Below, one piece after another: positions 1 through 11,004 of a DNA stretch of 64,000 nucleotides. The translations under genes were made by a program, and so were the position numbers. The notes beneath the pieces are model-generated. The model was not told where the DNA came from and searched no databases. It saw only the letters and a program-made list of their open reading frames with translations. This DNA is from Paragonimus skrjabini miyazakii (Eukaryota > Platyhelminthes > Trematoda > Plagiorchiida > Troglotrematidae): the NCBI GenBank assembly GCA_014338405.1, contig JTDE01000692.1, forward strand, positions 39,599 to 103,598, written 5' to 3'. Numbering within the stretch: the first letter of the stretch is position 1; each line of letters begins with the position of its first letter.

Positions 1-527
1 GTACTCATCGCTATTTAGGAAAGAAGGTTTGTTCCAACGCTCATTGAAACAAACTGGTAAGTGTAGATGATAGCACGAACTGAAAATTTTCGTCTAACAA
101 TCGTCGGCCGTTTTGTTACACGGTTGCGGCTGTCAGACACCAAGGTATTTTAGACAGGATAAATCAGGTTATCGAGAGCAAGCTGAAAAAATTAACCCTG
201 AATCTGGGTTACTACAAAAAGAAAAACTGTGACAAACAAACAGGAATGAACCTTATAACTTTTGTTGTACTCCAGCTGTTGCTTGCATCGTCCTCGATCA
301 TACAATTCACAGTTGTGATCTACAAAGGCTGATGCATATATTTTTTGTACACCGCGAAACGTAGACCAATCACTGTAGACTGCTAGTAGCCAAAGTGGTA
401 TGTGTTTAACTTCAGCTACTTACTACTTAACAGTAGTACAGATTAGCACACAGTGGCCTTTCCATTTTTTAATTCGTAGTTTGGAGTATTTGGTAATTTA
501 GAATGGATTCAACTGTAAAAACTGCTC

Positions 528-688
528 TTCAACTACATCTGGATAACAATCAGAAACAACATGCCCAAATCGGCAATTGATTCGCTGAATGAGCTACACA
601 GCCGTGCTGGAGACTGGCAACTTCCACATATGGACATAATGACACACCCATCCTCTAGTCTCATATGGTATCCACCAAATGGTCTGCA
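528..688 (-). mobile_element. SINE A copy, degraded (tRNA-like head plus flank)
   Basis: Read on the - strand this aligns through its length with the better copy at 3421-3608. Shared blocks are a GAGC(T/C)-A-AGCC segment at the A-box end, a TTCCACAT(A/C)TGGAC block, ACCCATC, and the CATATGG-ATCCACCAAATG block near 665-683. The B box is lost: the part corresponding to GGTTCGAATCC reads as a diverged ATAACAATC on the + strand. It is an old, non-functional copy. Confidence 0.6.
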
Positions 689-2771
689 GTAGAAATCCTG
701 CCGGGCCACTCGATCCTTCTGACAGTCTAGTGGGTGTCAATTGTGATGTTGGGAAGGATGAATGTCTGAGTTCAATTGCAGAATTTCTAAACTCTTATTG
801 TGACTTCATATCTGACATGGCGCAGCCCCTACCGCGTTGGGCATGCCGTTTCTGCCCCTGGTTCCATTCCAGTTAAGGTCCATATTCTTCACATCATAGC
901 CTATCCCGCACATTTTTAGACCTTATATAACCTATCGCGTTGATGTATACAAGTGGGATAATACCAACTACTTGGTTAAATCCATTTGGCTTCTACAGAT
1001 TGAGGAGTGTTTATAAGTTAGATAGTTAGCTTCCAGAATAGTTGAATGATTGCAGGTTTGTGCTCTGAGTTGACTTCTGAAACTAGTCTATATACACACA
1101 TAGCCGAACATGTATTCAAAAAAACAATGAAAAATTAGAGACAATTGGACTGCGTTTGCGAGCTATACACAAATGTAGTGTACAGTCGTTTGACCTGAAT
1201 ACTAAATTGGAAATATTTGGAGCAACTTGACGAGTTATCCAAAGCCTGAAAAGTGCTATCATAAAATGTGGTGGACTAAAGCTGAGCTACAGCAGATCCC
1301 ATTACGTATGTATAGTTATCTACCATAGACTGTAATAATTTTAATACGAATTTCAAACAATAGAACAAATTACGAGTGTAGGTTAATCGTCCGGTGGTTT
1401 CCATACCTTACAAATACTAGATAATTAAACGAGGCGACATTGTCATCGGAAGATAGACAGACCCTCCCACTGTTTTCTTGTATTAGTTGCTTTAGTACGC
1501 TGAGCAAAACTCAGGTCGGACGTCATGTACGGGATTCTGAACTCCATGTTTACGTGGACCGGACGTAGTCTCTTAGCGATGTGATTGCTAACGTGGGTTG
1601 ATTTTAGAACCGGACGGTAGAAGCAGTGGCTGGAGGTACATCAATCGGTTGATTAATCAGGCTTGTGACCCACTTCGGCATGCGTTCGCCATCTCTAATC
1701 TGTAGCTGCAGCTAGGTTCTATAAAACTAGGAAAAGTTGTATCATACAAACTTTGGTGGGTCTGGTAGGATTTGGTAGACAGTAACATTGGTTGTTCAAA
1801 TGAAGATGTTTGATTGTGAACAGGCTCTAGAAACCAGCTAGCCAAGAAGCTGACTGTTTGAAGCCGGTTTATTGCTAACATGCTCATAGGATCTCTTTAC
1901 GAAGAAGAATAAGATCCATTTTTGTTTTAAAACTTTCAACATAGCCAGTTCCCCTGTAGCATTTGACCGAATCTGTCAGTGGACCGAGAGTGATACCGTC
2001 CGTCCAGGTACAGATCGTACAGATTATGCAGTACAATAAAAAGTTCATTGCCACACTTTTACTACTGTGGTATCTATAGGATCTATGTTTACCATTTCAT
2101 TTTAATACGTTTTGGATTTAACTTAACAAATCTAGCAATCTATGATAAAGTTGCAGCAAACTTTGCCTTGGGATAAACTATCCTTATGAACCGCCGATCC
2201 AACTTTGTTACACAAACGTTTTCCATTAGGAGAAGTTGCCACGAATCAACGGGAAGCAAAATCTGTAAGGAATACACTTTAATTTAAACCTCTATCCACA
2301 AAAGCCTACTTAAATGAATCAAATTCACTTACGTACAAACAATACAGTCCAGCATGTTCTCCAAGCAAACGCAATCTTTATATGGTTCAATTAAAACGTA
2401 ACAATGTCAGGTGGAACGTTGAAATAATATTTCGTTTTGTTTTACAAGCACGAGTTTATTGCATACTCTATACTGCAGTTTAAAAATAGATCATTCTCTC
2501 AAAAAACGTAAGGTTTTTTGTACTGCAAGCTAGATGGATTTTGAACCACCAGGGTTAAATGTAATGAACATAATATAAAGGTATAACCACGAGTTTTGAA
2601 TATGTTTATTGAATGAAAAGCAAATAGCGTGGATTTTCAAGTTTTACTCTACTAAGTGGTAGTTAGGTATCCGTGAATTTGGATTGAATTTCAGGGATTT
2701 AAATTATCTCAAACTGAATATCACTCCACTTTCGAGCGGTCAAAATTCAACTTCCGGTTTGGACAAGCATA

Positions 2772-2894
2772 CACCTTATTGGTGAGCTCCAGTAGAAACG
2801 AAACTCGAGTCTAATGATTATTTACGAAGTGGGATGACCGAAAAGTTTATCTGAATGCGAGAAATACGATCAAGTGTGAGTTATGTTCAATATG
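2772..2894 (+). mobile_element. SINE B 3' fragment with decayed hammerhead
   Basis: Only the part of SINE B downstream of the tRNA-like head is present. The segment TTGGTGAGCTCC...GAAACTCGAGTC is recognisable as the hammerhead region. The CUGANGA box is mutated (TTGGTGA) and stem II no longer pairs, but GAAA and the CTCGAGTC stem III/cleavage segment are intact. It is followed by the shared tail GATCAA(G/T)TGTG(A/G)G and a TTCA-TATG block also seen at 23720-23750. Head and Pol III boxes are missing, so it should be inert. Confidence 0.65.
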
Positions 2895-3420
2895 GAATAA
2901 CGTTTAGTCGGTTGAGTGACTACATTTTGAAGCAGCTTTGCTTCACTTTGATTTCCTTCGCCAATGATCGTGAGTGTTAACTCCAAAGTCAATTTTGCGA
3001 AGGCAATACTTCGAATGCCGTGAACAATCATGATGAACTTTTGACCATAATTGCGCACAGAATACATGCCTTCTTCTTCTTTTTATAACTATTACCATTT
3101 ATTTGCTAAAACCTTCCTTTTTGGTGTTCTTTGACATGCTCTCACCTTCATTTGCACCCGGTTGTTTTAATCGGCTCATTTCTCGTTGACTAGTGGCTAG
3201 TTGTGGACTCCTACTTGATTACTCCATTCCAAACGCATTTTTTGCTGGACACTTTGTGTACCCAATTAATTCATAATCAGGTGGATAGAAAACTCTTATT
3301 GTAACTTTGTCAAACAGTACCATGTAAATTCCAATCCTTTCGGTCGTCTTATCGGATGCTTTTGGGCTTGGACGATTTTCCCATCAACCTAACTGTCTGA
3401 GTAAGCGTTATTAAAATATT

Positions 3421-3608
3421 AGATGAGATCCAATTGTGAGAAGTCAGGGCTTCGGCTGGATTCGAACCAGCGACAGAAACACCATGCCTAAACGCGGTAA
3501 GCACTTTACCACCTGAGCCAAGAAGCCATGCCAGGAGGTCGGAAATTTCACATCTGGACTCGGTTACCCATCCGTCCCACTGTCTCATATGGAATCCACC
3601 AAATGTCC
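3421..3608 (-). mobile_element. SINE A copy with intact Pol III A and B boxes
   Basis: On the - strand the element has a good internal RNA polymerase III promoter: A box TGGCTCAGGTGG (complement of 3509-3520) and B box GGTTCGAATCC (complement of 3458-3468), about 40 nt apart as in a tRNA gene. The T-arm CGCTGGTTCGAATCCAGC pairs over five bases (CTGG/CCAG). It is not a functional tRNA: the acceptor stem does not close and about 90 bp of non-tRNA sequence precedes the A box. That leader (ATTTCCGACCTCCTGGC and GATGGGTAACCGAG) is shared with the + copy at 8048-8216, which defines the repeat. The tail ends in CACAATTGGATCTCATCT, repeated at 3710. Confidence 0.8.
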
Positions 3609-3709
3609 TGACAGAATTTCTCGAACAGTTCACGCTAGAATCCACCAACGCCATTGTTATGTATAGAAATTGTATTACTAATGAGAACTTTGGCAGATTT
3701 ATGATTTTT

Positions 3710-3836
3710 AGATGAGACCCAATTGTGAGAAGTAATGGCTTCGGCTGGATTCTAACCAACGACAGAAACACCTCAATGCGGTAAGCATTCTACCAGCTGA
3801 GCTACGAAACCAAGCCAGGACCTCGGAAATTTCAGA
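3710..3836 (-). mobile_element. SINE A copy, same orientation as its neighbour
   Basis: Second copy about 100 bp from the first, same orientation. It carries the same tail (CCAATTGTGAGAAGT on +) and tRNA-like body: A box TAGCTCAGCTGG (an excellent match) and a B box weakened to GGTTAGAATCC. The leader is truncated after the GAAATTTCCGAGGTCCTGGC block. The pair looks like two insertions or one tandem amplification. Confidence 0.75.
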
Positions 3837-6710
3837 TAATTTCAGGAAATATCAGATAGTTACTTCGATGTACACAAAGTGTGTCACAGAATAATTCCGA
3901 TGTCATACAACTGTTTACTCTCATTACAGCTCAGTAACAAAGAATAGTAAAGAAAATTGCAGATTTAAAGGATAGTTTTTATGCCAGGCAAAACAACTTA
4001 TGTCTGTGCAACACAAGGATGGTTAACTTTATAAGGGCTGAAAAATTATAGGATAATCCATGAAAATTGATAACTTGATTCATTTTACCATCGCCCTACA
4101 GTGATTTGAAAATTTAGTTCAGAATAATTCTTACCCTTAACCTGGGAATGAATGAACTTATGATTTTGCTTCAAGCCAATTTAACTGACTTCAAATTGAG
4201 ATATATATTTGCTTGAAATAATTTCATGAAGACTTCACTGATTCAGAAGTGACTGGAACCTTTCTCAACCCTGCATAATATAAAACCTTCATGCATAGCT
4301 AGAACTGAGACAGGTATAAGACTGACCTTCATTTTTAACACGTTTGAAGCATTGCTGAAAACTGACGGCCACAGAGAGTAAACAGGTGAGAACATGTATG
4401 AAACTATTTAGCAGATTGGTGAATGAATACAGTGGTTGTGTGTGCCTTTTTTATTAGACATTCAGAGCCACTGTTATTCTATCCGATGAACTTTACGGTA
4501 TCCATAATGTCGCATTTATCGACGGAATTACCGTTATTCCAGATCAATATAGAATGGTCAGTAGTTTCCGTAGCAAAGCTAAACGCCGCCGTGAGTGTTG
4601 TTCACCCAGATGCAGTCTAAGTTTTATGCATACTATAATTTACACGAACAGTGTTATTTTATTCGAGACCTCATTGGCAGTTTCATAATATTCCATTACA
4701 AAACAAAACTTATGTCTATTAGAAACGATTTGTGGTAAACCCGCGTAATTTAAGATGCTAATGTTGTTTAGCTAGAGAATCAGGTCGAATGGAATTGTAC
4801 TCATGCCCGGCCAGGAGTTAGGGTCCATAATTCCGTAGTTTCTATCTACTGCTCTACCTAAGCTTCACAGTGAGTACTGAGAGAGTCCTATTTATTCTTT
4901 TCTAGCCTCGTCGTAGATCGCAATACGATCAAGGAAACTGTGAGATACTAAGGCAAACTTACAAGATTTTAGTTCAGTCTATCAAGCATGGAATTAAATG
5001 TTCACGTGACTGTGGCTGATGCAAGTTTAGTCCAATAACTCAGGTCTTTATCTTAAAACGTAGTTGTGTGAGTCCACAATCCTTGTCTCAATCAAAAACC
5101 TGACATAGAATGAAAAAAGGTAACTTCAATGATCACAACGTTAAATGCAATTCGACTAGAAACTTATTTATAAAACAAGCTTGATTGCTTAATTACAAAT
5201 ACCACTGAAAATTCGGCTTTATAAACGAGCATAAAATATTTTCGTCTTTTACTAACATTTGGTTGTGTGGTCCGGATAATAATTCGAGAAAACAATGTAT
5301 GGGTATAGGAATTCTGCAACGTTTCCGAACCGAACGTTTAAGTTACATTCAACTTCGGCCTGTAAATTGACAGGAAACCTAGTCTGTTTTTTTACCTACA
5401 GCTAGTAGTTGTTTAGGCAAGTTAGACAAGAGAACAATCTTTAAGTACGCATCATATTACTGTTTTCAGGATTAAGCAAGTTTTCAAGGAAATGTTGCTG
5501 TGTATTTAGTTCTGCAGTATATTCACACAAATATACATTAACCAAATTGTCATTGTGAAAATGAGTTGCTTAACCAGGTACGATATAACGACTTTGTCGC
5601 GAATGTCTAAACAGAAGTTGGTCAACAAGTCATTTCAAGATAGACATCATCTTCATACTACGCATAAACAACTGATCGTCACTGGGTTCCTGTGTTGTAA
5701 TTTAGCACAGATACTCTTTCAACCGATAAGCAATCGATTCTTGCGCAAATGCAGAACAGCTCGGTGGGTGATTTGTTCTAAGTTTTTGTAATAAAACACA
5801 AACTCATCTTTCTACTTGATGAAACAAAACTTGACATGAAGGGAATTCTGCATCTTTCCGGCTTCAATTGGTATCAGTCCAAAAGCTAAGACAATAGGAA
5901 AGTATCGTATGGGAATTAGTTGACAAAAATATTTTCAATATTTTGAATGCTCCACTGGTTTTTAAACAGGAGCATTATGATTCGCTCGGACATAAGTTTT
6001 TCATCCTGGCTGGCAGTACATTCAATACCTACACAAATGCCACTCAAGCATACACGTTCCGTTAGTTGTCCAGTATGTGAAAGCACACTTGTCTCCGAGC
6101 TGCACGCTGGGTTACCACATGCAATAAGAAACAGTCAGAGTGACAGTTGAACCAAATGTTTAGATGTTCCATGAAGTGTTTGTCTGATTAATAGAAAACT
6201 GTTCTCTGGTTTTTACACATATTCTATAGTCCAGAGGACAAGTCAGTCAACTTTGCTTTGTAAAGGTCAAATGAACAATCGTGGGAATGTGTCGGGCAAA
6301 GGAAAAGGAAGTATGATTAACAGATTGTGAATAAAACGTTCATACCCCCAGATACAGAAGAACTCGGTTAATCGGAATGCAAGAAGTGATTGCAGAGTAT
6401 CCATCACGTTTTGTTTTACCAAGAACTTCCTTACTTGAAAGGGTGTGAAGCCCTAACAATTACTCGCTCATACTTGATCGAACCATCTGCAACAATCACT
6501 GTGTGTATGAATGACCCAAGTGCCTTGATATATTTGTTTGAATCGACACCGGAGGTTATGTGTACGAGTTTCATTCTTGCTACGTCATATCAGAAAGCAC
6601 ATTCTTGTTGGGGCTTATAGTCAGAAAATTCATAACCCTTTTTACCCGTCCAAAATATCGTTGAACAGGTGATCGCAGTTTGGAGAGAAGTTCTGGACAT
6701 GGGGTATACG

Positions 6711-7035
6711 ACTGGAGTTAACAGAACAGTTGCCTTGTCTCTCTCGAAGCGACCAGGTAATCTGGACATTAATCACAAGCGAACGTGGCTGTGCGGTTGC
6801 ATAAGATAACATGGTCAAGCTTACTATGGGATCAGTGGCGTCGTGGTCAACATGGTTTATTCAGGAACTCAACTTCAGATCTTAGCAAGTATATGCACTA
6901 CTAACGAGCTCCAACAGTAATGAAACTTGAGTACACCACTTCGTTCTATAAATGACTAACCGAGAAGCCCATGAGAATGGAAAAGCCGCGGGAAATTTTG
7001 AGTGATATTCGACTTATATTAATCAAATCCCCTGT
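6711..7035 (+). mobile_element. SINE B copy, near full length, hammerhead decayed
   Basis: Starts with GGAGTTAACAGAACAG, carries the shared leader (TCTCTCGAAGCGA, CACAAGCGAACGTGG), a tRNA-like head with A-box remnant GTGGCGTCGTGGTCAAC, and a decayed B box. The hammerhead region at 6895-6939 keeps stem I 5' GCACTA, has CTAACGA in place of CUGANGA (G5 changed to A), a poorly paired stem II, intact GAAA, and a cleavage triplet changed to GUA. The stem I 3' strand is lost. It should be inactive. Confidence 0.75.
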
Positions 7036-7939
7036 TGTGTAAAAGAATAAATTGAACATCACCCTTAACTGATTGTAGTTGTTGCATTCCCTAAGACTGT
7101 TCAGTCGACCCATTTTGAAAAGAATCACTATGCTAATGTTTAGCTTTTGTTAGAGCAAATCAGTAGTACATGTCCTTGTCAGGGCCGAGATTAGAACACC
7201 GACCACGTTTTTATGAAACAAACTTAGTGATTTTCGCTCCATTGACTACGAAGCGTTGGTAACCGAAGAACAGCCGGTCGAATTCAATGAGTTTTTTATT
7301 ATAACTCGAGGTGGAATCAAGCTGTAACATCCAGAGTACCTTTTTTGACTTCGCAATCATGAAAATTTTTGTCTTTTCGACTCAGTACCGCGATCGTTTT
7401 AGGTAAGCCATAAAGGAGCTGGTCACAATGCTTATTTCGTGTGAGATGTACGTAACGCCTTATGTGTATAGACAGCACAAAAAAATTGCACCTTGACACG
7501 CATTCAATAGCGCAGTAACTACCCCTTCTTTGTTATTAAAACGAATATTTCTATGTGATAGATTCGGCAAACTTTGCTTGATAAAAACCAGTTAGGCATA
7601 CAGTCGCCGTTGATTTTTTTATTTCCATATGCGACTTTCACTAATTCGCCTTGACTAGCGCACGTCCATTGTTCTACGGCAAAATGACGGCGATCGATTG
7701 GAACAAGGGGTTCAAATTGATGGGTTGTAATTTACCTTCAATCGGTTCGATGGAATAGTATGCTGGTCTACGAAGAAAGAAACAGTGAACATTCCAACCG
7801 TGCATGAATTTTTTAGTTCATTTCTTAAATGAAAATGAAAAGACTAACGCAAATTTACTGATCACAACGTTCATTGTATTACTGATAAGTAGTTTAGCAA
7901 GTTTGAAAAGTCAGCAGAGATTCATTTACGAAAAAACTG

Positions 7940-8040
7940 GACTTCGGTCGGATTCGAACCAACGACAAAACAGCATGTCCAGACATGGCAAATGCCTTAC
8001 CAACTCAACTACGAAACCGTGTCAGTAGATTTTATATGAT
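7940..8040 (-). mobile_element. SINE A copy, - strand half of a head-to-head pair
   Basis: The - strand reads a tRNA-like body with B box GGTTCGAATCC (complement of 7962-7972) and an A-box-like TAGTTGAGTTGG. The leader corresponds to the ATGTGAAATTTCC block of the 3421 copy. A second copy begins 8 bp away on the + strand, so the two leaders face each other. Confidence 0.7.
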
Positions 8041-8047
8041 ACAGCTG

Positions 8048-8216
8048 TTTGGGTGGGTAGCTAAGTTCAAATTTGAAATTTTTGAGCGTCCAGCGTGGCT
8101 TCACAACTGAGATGGCACAACATTCGCTGAGTCTGGGCAAGTTGTTTCTGTCGGTGGTTCAAACCTGGCCCAAATTCAGACTTACCGCAATCGGATCTCT
8201 TCTAAATACAACGTTG
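8048..8216 (+). mobile_element. SINE A copy, + strand half of a head-to-head pair
   Basis: On the + strand this shows the full order of the element: leader (GGGTGGGTAGCTAAG, then AAATTTGAAATTTTTGAGCGTCC), tRNA-like body beginning GTGGCTTCACAACTGAGATGG, B box GGTTCAAACC near 8158, and the tail CGCAATCGGATCTCTTCT matching the tail of the 3421 copy. Together with 7940-8040 it forms an imperfect inverted repeat. Confidence 0.7.
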
Positions 8217-10540
8217 ACCTTCGAACCGACAATGTCATTTTTAATGTTCTGTTATCAAAATGTAGAGATAACTCAGAGTACGAGATCACCGGTGTACTCT
8301 TTTAGGTATGTCCAAGTTGTATAACGATATCTTTTGCTAAAATCGATCTGGCCGATCAATGGATATTAACCCCGTAAAAAGTAAATCCTTTCACCTTGGC
8401 AGACTGAATGTAGTGTATTGCCTATCAACAGCGTTAAGCAAGAATACTTGCAGCGTGCTTCATCGAAAATGGACCAACTCGGACTTATAAAAACCACAGT
8501 GAATGCATTGTTTAGTCCTTGACAGATGCACAAAGACAGTCACATTGTGGGTTATTTTTAGTGTGCATGCTGAATATGACAAAAATGTGTCCAATCAACT
8601 AACGACTCCTGTACAGGACTGAGTGAGAAATCATACCCGGATGAATGACTAATGAAGAACAGAGGTCGCTTAAAAATCGGCTACAGAGATTTCTGAAGAA
8701 TACAGGGGACTTTTTCACTGTGGGGTGACTCTTTATTTCACCACCGCAAAGATACCAGGGGCCTGGAGAAGGTCATTGTCTCTCACATATACACACAATT
8801 CATGAAACAGGAAACTGGAAATATCGACGTTCAATTTTTGTCCAGTCGTGTATTTTGCTCACCAAGTTTTGTCCTTCTATCGAGAACAAAGTTTCTTTAA
8901 AAACTTTCTTCAAGTTACGTTGCTACAACTCCAGTGATGACATATTTATGTAGCTCTATGGTAGCTACATTGTTACGGCGGTGTTGTGTAATTAAAACAT
9001 TCCATCTAGAGCGTTTATCAATTCAGCGCCTCAGTTCATCTTTCTGTTGTTTCATCGAATTATTTCGGAGTGACGTGAGTTTTAAAGATTAGATTAGGCA
9101 GAATTGTAAATTTGCTTTAAAGTCTAATAATTTGCTGAGTACATTGCAATTGTTGCCTTTATCTACTGAAGTGTTTTGACAGGAATATTGCTTGAAATTG
9201 TAGTTGCACATAATTGTTTCTTCAAACAGTCGGAGTTTCTATATTTCAAGACAATAATTTTAGTTCGTACAGTTGTGTGACTGCAACTCAGTTCCGTTTG
9301 CATGTTAATATGAGTTTGAACCCACTTTTGGAAGTAATTTGATTCATCATTGTTGTCCAAAAATGTCCATCATTGTTGTACAACTGACAATGATTGCGTC
9401 AACGGAGATTTTCAATTAGCAGCGCTTGATTGAGGATACAAATCAACGGCAATGAAATAACCATGGTCTATAAAGTCATACTTTTATGTTTGTTCTTCCA
9501 ATTAGAACATCAATGTTTATTTGATATGTTCTTCATCTATCACGAGCATACCAGTCAATATTTAGTCAAACGAAACTTAAAAATAAACACTGTAGAAGCT
9601 CAAAAGTCAACAAATCAACATGCGTATGTGCAATTTAAATATGAAACTAGAATCCTGTGACGAACTCAACATTCATGATAATGTCATCTGACAGTAGAAC
9701 ATAAGTGTTAAATACATAACCAAATATACTTCTAAATTCAACAAGTGAAGCAGTTTGTTGAGGCATGAGCAACAAATATTTCAATGTACGTCACTTACAA
9801 CAATGTGGCAAAAGAGTTAACTTGGAAATCTTTCTCGCTGAAACAAGCACATTCTGTTTTGGTTAACGGACGCATATTTTAGCAGAAGCGGCCGGTTGAT
9901 CTATGTTTCTACTCTACACATATTCATATATCTGCTCATGGTTGTCCTCTCGGATGCAATTTGGGCGCTTATCCGTCTACACTTTCAACACGCTTTACCT
10001 AGTACAGATCGTAAAAGCAAACATAACAAACACTGACTTGACTTTAGCTATCTGTTTACCTGCTGTGTATTATTTATGTGAGGTGAACAACAAGTTAAAG
10101 CCCTTCCTCTCCGTTGCTTCATTAAAGCGTCTCCGTTTCTGGTTGGTTTTGGCACCATTTGTTTCAAATTGTCACAGTAACAATGAAACAGACTTATTAA
10201 AATACTTTTAGAGCATATGGCTTTTCGCAACTTTTTCTGGTTGAGCTAACTACATTGTTATGTAAAACTCAGAGGGTTCAACGGTGATTTTATTATAGAA
10301 GTTAAACAGATGACTGATAATTAGAACCTCGTTTACAAAGCTGAGGTTTGAACGTTTAAATGTTCGATAGAAAAAAAAACAGATGATTGTCACCCAACCA
10401 CAACGATCGATTTGTTGATAAAATTGGTGTTTGCCATCTTGTGCTATCAAATTGTCAACTAAATGAATGCTCATCACAAGTAGCCGCCTGACTATCTTGA
10501 ACGATAAAACATTCATTCCCTCGGGTTAGTTTAGCTTGCG

Positions 10541-10864
10541 GTTTACAGGCAGCCGTGTTTCTCCGTAGCAGTATCATGATCCATTGGCTGATTGGACAAT
10601 TTATTCATCCAATCATGTACTAGGTTGGGATGGCGGTTGCCGGTGCTGTGCAATGTGTGTCAGTTCACTAGTGAACCAGGCGCTACGAGTCAGCTGATTC
10701 GCGAGTGCCGGTTGTGGTAGGTGACTCGTCCACCGGCAGTGACTGAATCAATGGATTGTTGATTAGGCAACCAGCAATTCTAGCGCCATTGCGCTAACAT
10801 GTATCTGAAGGAGACTACAGGAGCCTATTAAATACCGGGTGTTTTTTATCATCAAAAAATCACA
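10541..10864 (+). promoter_or_regulatory. Probable promoter and 5' leader of the RasGAP first exon
   Basis: This stretch is visibly richer in G+C than its surroundings and directly precedes the start codon. It has two inverted CCAAT boxes (ATTGG at 10583-10587 and 10591-10595), a forward CCAAT at 10609-10613, a perfect 14-bp palindrome GTTCACTAGTGAAC at 10663-10676, and an AGCGC-CATT-GCGCT hairpin at 10782-10795. A TATTAAATA at 10827-10835 is probably too close to the ATG to act as a TATA box. The transcription start is unknown, and flatworm trans-splicing could place the mature 5' end near ACAG at 10817-10820. The promoter role is inferred from position and boxes. Confidence 0.45.
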
Positions 10865-11004
10865 ATGAATATGCTTCGATCCAGAAAAAACAGTCTGCAG
10901 CAGAACAAGCTTAAGGACGTCCATAATAATAAGGAGGAGGAAAGCACCAATTCGGTAGAGAGTTCATCAACAACCAGCGATATTGGATGGGTTGGTCCCA
11001 TTAC
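10865..11004 (+). CDS. SynGAP/RASAL2/DAB2IP-family RasGAP, first coding exon
   Basis: ATG at 10865 in a good context (ACAATGA), with an in-frame TAA 36 bp upstream (10829-10831), so this is a true start rather than an internal exon. It encodes 46 residues plus two bases (MNMLRSRKNSLQQNKL... ending ...GWVGPI) and ends at a strong donor AC|GTGAGT in phase 2, exactly what the next exon needs. The peptide is basic, then acidic and serine-rich, probably disordered, with no domain of its own. Family members usually have a PH domain before C2. Here the start joins directly to the last PH helix, so this promoter would make an isoform without a complete PH domain. Assignment rests on phase, donor strength and start context; there is no homology within the exon. 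Confidence 0.78.

Larger units (their letters stand above)
1..10540. other. Intergenic / 5' flanking DNA of the RasGAP gene
   Basis: No coding exon could be supported on either strand here. Open frames reach about 140 codons (3349-3771 -), but that one overlaps two SINE copies and none resembles a known protein or is bounded by convincing splice sites with matching phase. Recognisable content is five copies of the tRNA-like SINE A (528-688, 3421-3608, 3710-3836, 7940-8040, 8048-8216) and two copies of SINE B (2772-2894 and 6711-7035). The rest is unassigned AT-rich sequence. A short open segment at 18-57, with a TTTAG acceptor-like start and a GTAAGT donor, was considered as an exon but could not be tied to the gene. 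Confidence 0.6.

Noticed and set aside
18..57. Possible 40-bp exon (TTTAG acceptor, GTAAGT donor) upstream of the gene
   Set aside because: Too short to identify in any frame, and no link to exon 1, which has its own start codon and an upstream in-frame stop.
3281..3310. RWIEN-like reading, resembling the PH-domain helix of RasGAPs
   Set aside because: A stop lies a few codons upstream, there is no phase-2 donor after it, and no PH strand precedes it.
3440..3535. Possible genuine tRNA gene on the - strand
   Set aside because: A and B boxes and the T arm are good, but the acceptor stem does not pair and the copy is embedded in a repeated non-tRNA leader and tail shared with other copies.
3576..3655. 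Degenerate hammerhead-like string (CTGACAG...CGAA) inside SINE A on the + strand
   Set aside because: CUGANGA and GAAA are not met, and the flanks (GGAATCCACC and AGAATCCACC) are direct, not inverted, repeats, so stem I cannot form.
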